DNA from: Tubiluchus corallicola
Lineage: Eukaryota > Priapulida > Priapulimorpha > Priapulimorphida > Tubiluchidae
DNA length: 64,000 bases
Direction of reading: 5' to 3'
Assembly: GCA_030141605.1 (NCBI GenBank)
Contig: JAQGDQ010000284.1
Coordinates: 1 to 64,000 of the forward strand
The position numbers and the translations under genes were made by a program. Positions 13,301 to 24,200 of this stretch are shown here, piece by piece. The notes beneath the pieces are model-generated. The model had not been told where the DNA came from. It saw only the letters and a program-made list of their open reading frames with translations, and searched no databases. Every line of letters begins with the position of its first letter. The stretch's first letter is position 1.

Positions 13301-13991
13301 GCCTCTTAGTGGTAGTCTGATGAATTCCATTTGAATTTTTCTGTTGTTATAAAGACAAATTATGTGGGGTAGAGTATGCTCTGTATGGCCATCTAGTGGC
13401 CACTTTATTAACCCTTTCATACCCGTTGTATCCCGTGGGTACGAGAATATTTTCTGCCTTTAAAGTTAATAAAATTTTAAAACTGACAGTTATTTGATCT
13501 GTTAATAGTTATTTTGATTTAAGCCGATAACAATAGACCAAAAAAGGTGATAAAATGGCAAACTAGAAAATCTACGTAGCACAAAAAACTGTGCAAGGTA
13601 CAGTACTTTAGAGACGACTTTCTACAGATCAGCATAGCGTGCATACTAAATGTCTTAAATACTTTAAAAAATGATCAGCATTTGCAAAATGAAGCACATT
13701 TTATGCTTTTGTTGTATTTTTAAAAAAAGTCGGACTTTGTTTTTTTGCACATGACAAAGAATGTTGTGTATCCCACAGGATACATTGGGAACAAAAGTAC
13801 CAAGGCAAAAGATTTTTTCTTATTAAAAAAATAATTTGGGACTGAAAGGGTTAAACTTTTTTGTGTTCTTATTGGGATTATGTTTAATGAGCATTATATC
13901 AGTTAGTAGTTTTTTGTCGGTGCTTGTACAGTTACAACGATTTTATCTTTTATTCTCTTTTGCAGTTCTTTGCCCGAGTTCCAGCTCTTGA
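1375..13991 (+). CDS. Unidentified protein, C-terminal exons
   Basis: Three exons read as protein. Exon 1375-1450 follows ttttgcag and ends at a gtaagt donor in phase 1; it reads from YLTTVIPYNSG to QALQILIK. Exon 11548-11605 follows ttttgcag and reads AINEDSPAVAPLLTDYILK before a gtatgt donor. Exon 13966-13991 follows ttttgcag, completes VLCPSSSS and reaches TGA at 13989. The last two join in phase. The first cannot join exon two directly, because that would hit a stop at once, so an unseen exon of length 3n+2 must lie in the 10-kb intron, or exon one belongs to another transcript. The helical, proline-containing tail looks conserved but I do not recognise the family. The start lies left of the window. 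Confidence 0.6.
2217..4172. repeat. 24-bp satellite array, about 81 copies
   Basis: The unit 'atgaacgatgcacgagatag' plus tgga repeats head to tail. Variants concentrate at a few sites: gat/aat, cga/cca, agt/agc and gga/aga/ggg. Between about 3055 and 3345 a 96-bp higher-order unit of four monomers repeats three times. The length of 24 is divisible by three, so long open frames appear on both strands; these are by-products, and single-base losses (for example at about 3330) break the plus frame. The array lies in the intron between the exons at 1375 and 11548. Confidence 0.95.
4612..4998 (+). repeat. Dispersed repeat family R1, copy 1
   Basis: This is a copy of a sequence also found at 17322-17650, 48243-48375 and 48430-48783. 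Shared marks are 'atcacgtgacatgt', 'gaactaggtaag' followed by 'ttctagctagctgtta', and 'cttttcacgatcatc'. No terminal repeats or coding frame were seen. The class is unknown. Confidence 0.7.
5266..5767 (+). mobile_element. hAT-type MITE, copy 1 of 3
   Basis: The element starts with caggggtgtgcaa and ends with the inverted ttgcacacccctg. The flanking octamers ccgtagcg and ccgtagat match at six of eight positions, which fits an old 8-bp target duplication. GC-rich 'gcggcccgc' motifs lie near one end. Copies are at 16334-16813 (opposite orientation) and 51371-51830. No transposase is present, so it is non-autonomous. Confidence 0.85.
6070..6596 (+). mobile_element. MITE family R5, full-length copy
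   Basis: Terminal inverted repeats of about 23 bp (gtaaaggaa..acaggatgattgt and acaatgatccggttttccttt) match at about 20 positions. Partial relatives lie at 42110-42178 and 61107-61176 (one end), 43305-43625 (other half) and 57690-57960 (divergent). It contains a conserved 'gtcggccacgcgaatgtgac' core. It has no coding capacity. Confidence 0.75.
7427..8765. mobile_element. Inverted duplication of CR1-like LINE 3' ends
   Basis: Two arms (about 7507-8003 and 8197-8640) are reverse complements separated by about 190 bp. Each arm ends in a hexamer tail based on catgga/cataga (7456-7519; tctatg at 8621-8653). Each also carries 'aaggaccatagggtcatcta' next to gtctcctgccc, which resembles the conserved 3' hairpin region of CR1-type non-LTR retrotransposons. 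The outer flank 7427-7455 recurs at 8118-8147 and the inner sequence 8010-8117 recurs at 8653-8763, so the locus reads A-X-B-A'-inverted X-B'. The CR1 label is inference from this motif; no RT is present. Confidence 0.65.
8770..9714. other. Intronic sequence, no feature seen
   Basis: Apart from a short poly-C run near 9171, no gene, terminal repeat or tandem array was recognised. It is presumably intron of the plus-strand gene ending at 13991. Confidence 0.5.
9715..10268. repeat. 137-bp tandem repeat, four copies, each with a hairpin
   Basis: Copies begin at 9721, 9858, 9995 and 10132. Each ends in a palindrome (first at 9804-9842) with outer arms ggtgagtgt/acactcacc and inner arms gacc/ggtc around gtat. 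Both arms are kept in every copy, with one loop-side change in the third. No coding frame is seen. Confidence 0.92.
10551..10800. repeat. 30-bp minisatellite
   Basis: About eight copies of a 30-bp unit built on 'gagtactgagtagctgaata'. The array starts about 280 bp after the 137-bp repeats. Confidence 0.9.
10830..11160 (+). repeat. Dispersed repeat family R2, copy 1
   Basis: About 310 bp matches 47250-47560 in the same orientation, including 'ttacaaaagagattcttatg' and 'gcttgacaggccaaactgta'. The end includes a G-run (11103-11112) and 'gtagtgaatgaaagatgaaa'. Class unknown. Confidence 0.7.
11682..12310. repeat. Tandem repeat of about 145 bp, four copies
   Basis: Units start with ttcaattcagttt, continue through atttatttatctctttataa and end in gaatagatagatc plus agcgaaaagacta. 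The last unit runs into 'gaccataaagtcacctagtc', related to the motif in the inverted CR1-like arms at 7427-8765, so the array may have grown from a LINE 3' end. Confidence 0.8.
12311..13965. other. Intron, no other feature seen
   Basis: The rest of the intron between exons 11548-11605 and 13966-13991. No further repeat or coding exon was recognised. Confidence 0.5.
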
Positions 13992-15240
13992 TCTGTGTGA
14001 GTTCTTTTCGAAGCCGTTTTCTCCGCATAAGATCTGCTTTGTTAAACCGACAAAAACTGCAAAGCGAGTACTGATATTTCCCCCGTGTGGTTGTAAGATT
14101 CATTTCTTTTTTTCTCGTGTGAAACCACGCCGGTGGATGTGATTTATACCCAGCATTTAAGCAGACTGTATCCCGAATTTTACACCGAATTACTGTGAGC
14201 AATATGCCCTACCTTTGTACATGAATATTTATCAAGGCTGTATACAGCATAGTAATTTATTGTTTGTTTACTAGCGAATTGTTACTAAATGTAGCTTTAA
14301 CAGTGTAACATTAAAAAAACATTGCGCTTATACCAAAAAAAGGTTTCCACTTGTGCTTTTTACTTTATTCTGTATCACGTTTTTATCCTATTGTGTTGTA
14401 TTATAGTGTAAAATTTTAAGTTATACATAACGCTGATTGTAATTTTAATTACTGTAATTTGTAAAGTGTAGAACAGATGAGATTTTAACATTATTATTAT
14501 GGAATTTTTAATTAGAGATTAAATTGATGATAATTATGAAGGGCGAAAGTTCGTGTTGGTAAGGCGAGGTGTTCTCGAAGTATATTTTGATTTTTTGTAA
14601 TTCATTTTAATACCACACTTTTGCTTGCATCATGTACTTATGGTAAAGCCTTAGTTTTTATTAAAAGCCATATCAGCAAAACGGTGAATTTTTATATTAA
14701 AAATTTGTGCTGGATGCCACGCTGAATAATTTAATTATTCCTAGAGACATTATAGTGTTTGTAGGAAAGAGGTGTAACAAGAGATTGCAAAATTTTTGAA
14801 AAAAATTAGTCTTACGATAAAAAATTTGAATTGTTTTGCAAAATTCACAGTGAGTTATAGTACATATAATGTAACAATTTTAAGTTTTTTTTATCGATTT
14901 GTCAAGTTATTTGTAACAATTATTTTGAGATGATTGTAGAAAGTATTATTGCTATTAATTTCGTGATATGTTAAATTATATGAATGCACTTTGTTTTGTA
15001 TAAACGAAAGTTGATGTGCAAATTTTATTGCTCTTGTTAATATGCGGTGGTTAGTGTTGCATGCGTGCTGTACTTGTTTAGTTATGCTGTATTGTTACTG
15101 CCAATAGCTTGCCATTAGTTATAGGTTACTGTTCACTTGTCTATGTGTCCATTGTGCTCGTATTTTATCGAAATGGAAATGTGAATGCAGCATTATACTT
15201 TAATGGAAGTATTGAAAGTGTTATAAATTTTGTTTATGTT
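13992..15240 (+). other. Probable 3' UTR and downstream DNA of the first gene
   Basis: This AT-rich stretch follows the TGA at 13989-13991. No second gene, tRNA or transposon end was seen. An attaaa near 14311 is a possible but weak poly(A) signal. Confidence 0.35.
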
Positions 15241-15250
15241 ATTGAATTAC

Positions 15251-15421
15251 AGTAAGTTCTTGCTTAGCGACGTTTCATTTTAACGACGCTGAACATTTGG
15301 CAGGTTTTTCTCACTTAACGCCACACGATTCTATGGAAATCTTGGCTTCGTTTAACAATGTTTTGCTTAGCGTTGTGTTTTGCCGGAATGCTTTAGCGTC
15401 GTTAAGCGAGGACTTACTTTA
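15251..15421. mobile_element. Short palindromic MITE
   Basis: About 170 bp bounded by agtaagttcttgcttagcgacg and the inverted cgtcgttaagcgaggacttact, which match at about 19 of 22 positions. Flanking TA-like bases suggest a Tc1/mariner or pogo relative. Non-coding. Confidence 0.7.
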
Positions 15422-15575
15422 CCTAAACATACTTTGCGCATTTTGATGCAATAACTGTTAAATTGTAAAAGAACTAGAGTTGCAGTCCTAGTGATGAATT
15501 TTAAGATCTATAGAAAGGTTGTGATTTTCTGATCACCAGTAAGAAATTTGTACTTCTGCTAATGACCAGGTAATA

Positions 15576-15963
15576 CAGTCAACCTCTCGGATAAAAGTGA
15601 CACTTCCAGACCGGAAAAAAACGTTCCAATACAGTCAACCTCTCGGATAAAAGTGACACTTCCAGACCGGAACCGTTCCTAATATCCGATGTCCCTTATA
15701 GCCGAAGTTGAGTCAAAAGGAAAACGAGCTGTTCGAAGGCCGAGTTTACGAAAAATTGAGGTTAAAAATCGTTCAATTTGGCTTTGATCATAGGGTCCCT
15801 TATATGCGGGGTAATTTACCTGGGTTTCTATTACGCTGGACCTGAAGATATCATCTCTTATAACCGAATGTCCCTTATATATGGAGATTTTTACATAGGA
15901 AAAACGTTACGAAAAATCGGCACCGGTGTTGGTTTGCGAGTACCTTATACCGGATGTTGACTG
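15576..15963. mobile_element. pogo/Tigger-like MITE
   Basis: The element starts cagtcaacctctcggata and ends with the inverted tataccggatgttgactg, with TA on each side (15574-15575 and 15964-15965). The first ~57 bp are duplicated in tandem at 15576-15690. Internal 'tcccttatatgcggggtaa' also occurs in the decayed relative at 20395-20800. No transposase is present. Confidence 0.75.
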
Positions 15964-16333
15964 TACCTTCTTACAAACTGAATACTGTTCAATTGCCACT
16001 GATAACTGTGCTTATCAAACATTGGGATGGCAAGTATAGATATACAGGCTTGATAGAATTGAGTCTCTTGTTCGAATCTGTTAAAAGTTGCTTGATGTTG
16101 AAAGGTACTTTTGATTGTAATATGCAATGAGCTTCTTCGTATACACCTGAATACCTTCGTATACACCTGAATGTTTTACCTTTATTCAATTTTTTTGATT
16201 TTTGAAACGTGCAGATGTCTTATTGCTTATAGTTCTGTTAAAAATTGCATCTTAAAAATGAGCGTTTACCTGAAGAATTAATCAGAAGTAGTTTGATTGA
16301 ATGAGTAACACATATTGGAAGTATGTGTTAAAT

Positions 16334-16813
16334 CAGGGGTGTGCAAATTATCTGACTAGCCGTGCCACGTTACACTTTCCGACAATTCCTGCGGGCCACA
16401 GGCAGTTTGATCAAGGAGCCAAGTACAGAAAGGCCTAATGACAATTTTTTTGCATCCGATCTGCGTACATCATTACTACTACACTCAAGAAAATTTTAGA
16501 AGTTATTAAAATTTATATTACACACCATATATTTCTACTTTCAGCACAGATAGTGGTAATTTCATTACAATGTATATTAGTAATGTGTATCACACAGTCT
16601 GTGTAGTACAGTGACTTTAAGCTGCAACCGTCTTGTAAGGGTTGATGGCATCCGATCTAGTAGAAAAAACTACCTGCACTATCTTTGGGATCGTGGCACG
16701 GACTTCAGTTGGATACACTCAATTCATCGCCCTGGCCGCACTTTCATTAGGTTGACAAATCTCTTCGCGGGCCGCACAAATTCTCTCGGCGGGCCACAAT
16801 TTGCACACCTCTG
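16334..16813 (-). mobile_element. hAT-type MITE, copy 2 of 3
   Basis: Same family as 5266-5767 but inverted. It starts caggggtgtgcaa and ends ttgcacacctctg. The flanking octamers tgttaaat and tgctaaac match at six of eight positions. Confidence 0.83.
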
Positions 16814-17321
16814 TGCTAAACTAATACTGACAGTGGATTAGTTTTATTCAAAATTTGTGTTATCGTTACAGATGGTGACGGTGCACAATATATTTGTTGT
16901 GGTCCAGAATTCGTGAATCTGATATGTACGCAAGTAGCAATGTAGTGTACATTTTTCTCCTTATACTAATTTCTGTACAGGAAAAGACCATTATCTAGTC
17001 AAGGATTTAACGTGTATGTGTAATTACACTTATTGCTGGTAACACTATAGTCCACAGTAACTTGTGCTCTCTGTTGTGGTATTGCTGTTTGTATTCATTT
17101 CTCAGGGCGTTGGTGAATTTTTAGTTTGTCACTCTGTCAGCATTACACACTTAACAATGGTAGTCAGTGTAGAATTTAGGTCTATATTCTAGTCGTCTTA
17201 AACTGAAGTTTGTGTATTACCGCTGCTTTATTTGAAGTTAGTGCAAATAAACTATCATTACGTATTGTCAATGAATTTATAGTAGTTGTGTTTACGTTGG
17301 AATCAGTCTTTTCAGTTTTGT

Positions 17322-17650
17322 TGTGCGCACGTGCAGTTGCTGTAGGTCAAAGGTTAAATGTGCCACAGCAACACGTCGACTACAACCGTCACGCGACATG
17401 TGGGTAAAGGAAAGCCAGCTGCTGTGTCAGTTCAGTAATTTCAGCTGTTTTACATGGACTTTACTTAATTATGCATTAGTCTGTGCTTAGAGTGAAGAAA
17501 AAATGAACTAGGTAAGGTTCTAGCTAGCTGTTACAACAGCATGGGCTGCGAGGTGCTGCCACGTGTACACAAATGCATTGTCTGGTACACAACCTTTGAC
17601 CTTTTCGCGATGGAACTGTGACTATTTGCACTAATACTGTACGAAAATGG
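17322..17650 (+). repeat. Dispersed repeat family R1, copy 2
   Basis: Matches 4612-4998 and 48430-48783 through 'cgtcacgcgacatgt', 'gaactaggtaaggttctagc' and 'ccttttcgcga'. It lies just beyond the 3' end of the SR-protein gene. Confidence 0.7.
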
Positions 17651-17700
17651 AAACAATAATAGTCACTTTACTGCAGAGAATTTTTAAAATAAAACAACTC

Positions 17701-17706
17701 TTTATT
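17701..17706 (-). terminator. Candidate poly(A) signal of the SR-protein gene
   Basis: On the minus strand these bases read AATAAA, about 540 nt after the stop codon at 18244. No closer canonical hexamer was recognised on that strand. Placement is inference. Confidence 0.4.
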
Positions 17707-17984
17707 GATGAACTGCTAAAGCAAAGAAATCTACAGAAATCAGAAAACATTTTAAGAAACTGCGTTGCACAGCTACAGAGAAACACTGAAATCTGAGAAG
17801 AAATGACATTTTCACAAACATTATTAACATTATAAGCAAACAGTACTTATATACAAGATGGAAAATAAAAACATTCGACACAAGTTTAAATTTCTCTATC
17901 AGCTTTTCTCATAAAACTGAGACGTTTGTACTTGCCAATAACATCATTCATACTGGTGCAGAATAAAATCAAAATTTACACATT

Positions 17985-18235
17985 TTAGTAAGAGTAATTA
18001 ATGTGCAAAATTGACGAGACAGGCAGAATATTGAGATGGTTAGTGACTTTATACAATGTTAATATTACAGACGAACACAGAGGCTCAATCACTCCGCTCC
18101 CGATGTGAGATTAGTAAGAGTAATTAATGTGCAAAATTGACGAGACAGGCAGAATATTGAGATGGTTAGTGACTTTATACAATGTTAATATTACAGACGA
18201 ACACAGAGGCTCAATCACTCCGCTCCCGATGTGAG
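17985..18235. repeat. 125-bp tandem duplication in the 3' UTR of the SR-protein gene
   Basis: The segments at about 17986-18110 and 18112-18235 are almost identical, both running from 'agtaagagtaattaatgtgc' to 'actccgctcccgatgtgaga'. The second copy stops a few bases short of the SR-protein stop codon, so the duplication copied the start of the 3' UTR. Confidence 0.9.
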
Positions 18236-18243
18236 ATGAAATC

Positions 18244-21200
18244 TCAATCTTGCTCCTCTTCGTGCTCGTTGTTCTGTTCAGGAGTGTGCGATCGCGCTGG
18301 AGATTTAGACGGGCTACGATTCTTCTCGTTACGGGGCGCCGATCCGCTACGGCTCCTCGATCCTTCCTTCGGGGGCGTCCTGGAACGGGATCGCGAGGCG
18401 GAACGACTGCGAGAACGAGTGTGTGTGCGACGTCGCGACCTTGAGCGAGAACGCGATCGTGAATAGGAACGACTAAAAAAGAAATGAAGCATTTGTTATA
18501 CTGCAGTGGTGCTGATGGTAAGAAATACTGCTACCCAGTAGCAACACAAAAAGTAAAAAAAAACACACAAAAACAAGTATCATTGTTTCATACACGCATT
18601 TAACATTTGCAAATTACAACTGACTCTGTAAACAGTTCTCAGGGTTCCATTTTAAAATAAACTTCCCTGATTTTTCCTTGACCAAATATTGGTTTTTCCA
18701 CGATCAAGATAAGCAGAAATTGCATTAACAGTAAACATATTCAAACATTTTTGTCTACGGACATCCATACATATACTGATATATGTGTCAGCCAATCATT
18801 TCTAGAACAGAAATCGAAATTTTGAACCTGTCATAGCAAAATTTTATTTGAACACGAATCACTGAAAAACATGTTTTAGAAAAATATCGGTTCTCGGTGA
18901 TTATTTTCCAATTTCCCTGATTTTTTGGCCAATCTTAATCATTCTCCGGACTTTTTACCAAATTATCTTTTTCAATAGGTTTCCAGCCCGTATTTTTAAG
19001 GATTTTCCCTAATCGTGGAAACCCTGAATGATTTGAAAGCAGTAAACGTAGTAAAAACCTCTTCACTACCAATGTAATACACAGCAAAAGTATACACATC
19101 CAACCACGACTAAAAGACCATATCGAAAATTTGTTTTATTGTATATGATTTTTACGTTAATAAAACTCAGGGGAGAAACCTATGGTACACTAACCTGGTA
19201 ATCTATTTGTAACAGGACTGAAACTGTTATAAATCTTTTTATGATCGTCGTTAAGATAGGGTTATGCGATTATCCCTTTTTAAAGTAAACCTCGATGTGT
19301 ATTTCTTTAATTGTTTGTGTCTCACTACTTTGAAAATTTAATCATTTTCATTTAGTCATTTGTACTACCTATTTCGAAAGTTCTCAAACCAACAATAAAA
19401 AACAGACAAGATTTGATAATATTATTAATAGCGTTGCAAGTGAGTGTGATTCATAAGGTTTGCAGAAAGACCAAAAGAATAAATATCTAAAATATTAAAT
19501 TCAATCAAGGCGAATCGCTATACAAGACAAGAAAGTATGAAAACTGTGTAGCTATGAAACCATATTTTGCCATTTTCTGTATATTACTATAACTGAAGCA
19601 ATTTCGTTCAACAATGCTCAATCCATGCTATGTTTTAAAGCCATTTCGCCATGAGAAAAGAGCAAAAATTGAGGATTTGCTCCATATTATACGTTATCAC
19701 AATAATCACTTCCACCATTGGTTATCAACAGATTTTTTTTATATACTTTTGGCTTTCGTAGGAAGACTGTTTCTATAATTACAGTCTTTCGTTTTTTATC
19801 ATAATGCTTGTGTTTATACATAGCTATTTTTAATGACTCAAAAATAGTCAAAATACTTTTGTTTTTGCATATGTATGCATATAGTGCAAACAATTTCATA
19901 CTGAAGCACGTTTTCTAAGGTACATATAAGAAGTTTTTTACCTTCTCCGAGAAGAAGATGAAGACTTCTCCACTATCATCTTGATTTTCCGGCCGTTTAA
20001 TTCCGTACCGTCCAGTTTATCTATCGCATTTTTCATATCGGTCCTTGATGAGAACTCCACGACTCTGCGAATATACAACATTGTTTTAATTTCATTGCTG
20101 TTTTTAAAATGCGTTCACTACTTCCAGGATTTCTCGCTTAGAAGCTGATCATGCCACTTTCACTTTTACATTAAAGGAAAAGTCAAGCCTGTTGGGAAGT
20201 CAAGCTTATCTGATTGTTTGCAAAAAATCCTAGAAGAATTCAGTAATATAAGATAGTAACAAATGTAACAAATAAATAGCAAATTTAGTGATAAGTGCCT
20301 CGTGACATTAGTAAAAGCACTTTAATGTTGATCACTTCCCATTTTGAATGCCGACTCTTCCACCAATGACATCATTCATTAGTTGAAGAAAAGCAGTGCA
20401 GTGAACCATGGATATAAGGGACGCCTCCGGATAAGAAAAAATCTGTCCCTTACATCCGATATCCCTTATATCGGGACTTGAGTCACACTGAGGGTGTACT
20501 TAGACCTGTACTTTTACCCATATTTTTATGGATTATTGCTACACATTCAGTGCAAACGGTATGTAGGAAGCTACTTCAGTGATGCGAGATGTACGTGACT
20601 GTGGAATTTCGCTTTGATCACAGGGTCCCTTATATGCGAGGTAATATACCCGGGTTTCTATTACCCAGGACCGAATATATCGCCCCTTATAACCGAAAGT
20701 CCATTGTATCCGAGTACCTTATATACGAAGATTTTTACAAGGAAAACCATTACGAAAATTGGGACCAGTGTAGGTGGTCCCTTATAAGCGAAACTTATAA
20801 ACTAAATCCAAAGTCCTTAAGCTTCCGTCATAATTATAATAAGTTTTTTTACATAAAATTAGAGAGGTAATTTTGTAATATTTTTGTATTTCCATGAGGT
20901 AAATTACAGAAGCTTGAATCCGTTCAAGCAGAGTGCACTTCTGGAAACCCACAAGCTCTGTAGTTGCACCATAATTATCTAGTGAACAACAGCTGCCACC
21001 ATGCTTGCAAATGTCTATACGGCGGTAGTGTAAATTAACTTTATACTTTAAGTGATGTTTACCAGACGACTAGAATGCATTATGCGTTATCTACCTGCGG
21101 AATAGCTATATATAAAAATCAATAGAACGATAATACAGCAATGCAGGTTGTAGAAACGGGTGCATTGAAAACAATATAAACGCATTTTTATGTATAACGC

Positions 21201-24200
21201 ATACATAGTCCAGATGTCTGCCCATTTCTTTGTTATATTTTTGATATTTAAGTTTAAACGATAACGATAAAATAAATCCAATGTGCTAAATGAGTTGTTT
21301 TTCCTTTAAACAAATCTATTGCAGAGAATTGCACAACCTACTAAATAGAGAATGGTAACTAGCAAACAGAAAGGTGCCTGAATGCTTAGACAATGGACTT
21401 AACAAAAATTATAAGCAGGCGCCTGCCGTTAAAAAGTACAAAAAGCAAAATCTACGTAGCGATCACTTACCCAACATTACGTTCACTTTTGTGTGCATCG
21501 GCATACGTCACTTCGCCTGCCTGTCGCATAAAATCTTTCAAATCCTGAACAAACAACAAACAGGCCGTCAATATAGCAGAAAATGTTTTTTCCCGGCAGA
21601 ACGTTTGCCTGTTGAAAAAAACTGCAACGTTTAAGTCGACATCGGGCAGACGTTCTGTCAGGAATTTGCCAAGAAATAAGACAAAGCTATCAGCTTCAAG
21701 GCATTTGCACAGCTTTTTCCTACGATTTCGCGCGATCACTAATCAAAGAAAATATAAGATACACGAAAGCTGAAGCTGACAATTCTTAGAAGAATACGCT
21801 AAATCAATTCAAACCACATGCCTGCACAATCCTGTCAATCGCACTTAAACACGGAGTACGCAAAATGAGAAAAATTTACAGAACTGATTAAAAATTTACA
21901 GGACTTGTGCAGACACGTTGGTGTGATGACACTGTAGCTGCCGTCAGATGCCTTCCTCCAGATCCCTTCCGCTGACGAAGCTCCTCTGATGTCGCTGCCG
22001 TCCATCGTGTAATTCCGTAGACATCCTAGCAGCCACCATGCCATCACTCGACACCAAGAAAGAATACTTACACATTCTCAACTACCTTTATACATAAAAA
22101 ATGAAAAAAAGTAAAGACAAACAACCTGTGAACGCAAGCGTGAATCATGGTCAGCGAGTGGTCATCGTAAGGGTCTCGCCTCAGCCTTTTACGGTGTCCA
22201 CAAATGATTAGCGACTGAGACTATTCTTCTATTGACCAACCGCATGGCACATTGCTCTACTTTAGCGCATTGCATACATCTAAATTTAGCATTGATTGAC
22301 CGCCCGATCGACTGACTGAACCCTTCTCATCTCATCTAAGACACATCATGATGACATCATCACCCCGTTTTGCGGCATGACATCATCACCCCCAGTGTGC
22401 GTGTGTGCGGCATGACATCAGCATCATACAACGCACCATTTGAATCAATACTGATCACACGTCTAACCGAATTACGGCTGTTTGACATCGACATCAACGT
22501 TAGCCCAGACGAGTGCATGGCGTGTGGATTGTTGGCTGTATATTTAGGAAGAACAATATAAATTTAGTAAATTTGACGTTTATATGATTTTGAGATAAGA
22601 AAACTAAACTTTATATCAATTTTTCAAAGCAGCTAAGTTTTTATGAGTTAATTTTCAGAAAGATGAAGTCGACATACGGTGCATTTGCGGAGTTCATTTG
22701 GGTCTAAGGTTACAGAGGCTGTTTTAAAGGAAAAACCGAAGTAATGTGAGGAGCGGGATCGTGTCATTAGTCGCAAGTTTGAAAAAGCCAAATGTATTTG
22801 AAGTTAATGGTACTGAGTCAGCAGTGCAAAAAGCTTACCTGCCAACTGATTCTCGTTGACAAATTTTCAATCCTGACTCTATAATCAGTTCTAGTTGGAG
22901 GTCCGTACCTGTAAAACAACCACTTGGAAATTTAGGAGAAATTTGTACAAATGCCATTAAAATTTTGATTCACAATGAAACTTCATGGTGGGTTGAGGCT
23001 AACGATCAGTTTAGAGGTGAAATCAGGGTGTTACCGAAACCAAAATTTATGGAACATAGGAAACCGATACCGATATAAAAAGCATTGCTAGTAGCCTTAT
23101 ACAGAGCAGTCAAAACTGTTCGAGCATTTCTAGTCGGGATGCAATAAAGGAAATTTTTTTGACACTTTAACTGAGTGCTCTTAGTTGATGAGTAAGTGGC
23201 GTTTATATAGCATCCGGATGGGTAAACATTTCCACGTGCGGAATAGCTGCGGATAAAATCCATAAGAATAGGTACAGAAAAAGAATAACGCATATGCAGG
23301 CTGCATAAACGTCTACATTGAAAACGATGTAAATAGATTTTATCTATTCCATACACCCCAAAACGCATCTGCATCCGAATGCCACCTAAAAGCCACGTAA
23401 AGGTTTCTAATGATTCTTGTTTCAATGAACAACGGCGTGATTAAATATCACGTAACAACGTTTTTGTTAGTTGAGTCAACTCCTCTGGATGCTGGAAACA
23501 TTATTCTCGTGTTAACAATCTTGCAACCTGATGTAATTAATCACAAACAGTGCACCAAATCATAGTGCGTAATGAACCTGAGTCGTTTAATTGTTTACAC
23601 GACCGCTGACTGGTGTCGCCGTTTAGAAAATCACTAACCGTTTAACCGTCACATAGCAAAGCATCCGTATTAATGAAACCTTGTATCTTTTCTGTGTTGA
23701 CGTATACAGTTAGCAACGTCTCGCTTACATAAAATTTTACTATTTACAACATTGTTTCAACTAATCTGGTTGCCTCAGAAGCACCTAAACGGTAAATTGC
23801 AAAGTTTTTCACTTGCGTACGTTACAAGGATGTGGCCATGTTGGACATTCTCATTGGTGCATGCTTAGATTTGATATGCACCGCTTACTCGTGCAAAGAA
23901 TGAATGTATGACATCATCAAGAACGGTTAACCGACCGCAATTAATAACGTTTGAACAATTAGTTAAAAAGTCCAAGCATCTCAGCCGTATTTTGTTTTCT
24001 ATCCAGGGCATCATAACGGCAATGAAATTAACCTACTTGTCCAACCACACTGGCCTACGTCGTCCTCGATCACCGCCATATCCACCACCTCCTCCTCCGT
24101 AACCACCCCCTCCGTATCCGCCACCACCGTAACCTCCTCCGCCACCCCCGAAACCTCCGATTGGTCTTCCGCCAGGACCACGCGGTGTGCCGCGAGCTGG

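Noticed and set aside
23006-23425. 139-residue minus-strand frame
   Set aside because: It lies within an SR-protein intron and partly in a dispersed repeat; no domain or codon pattern supports it.
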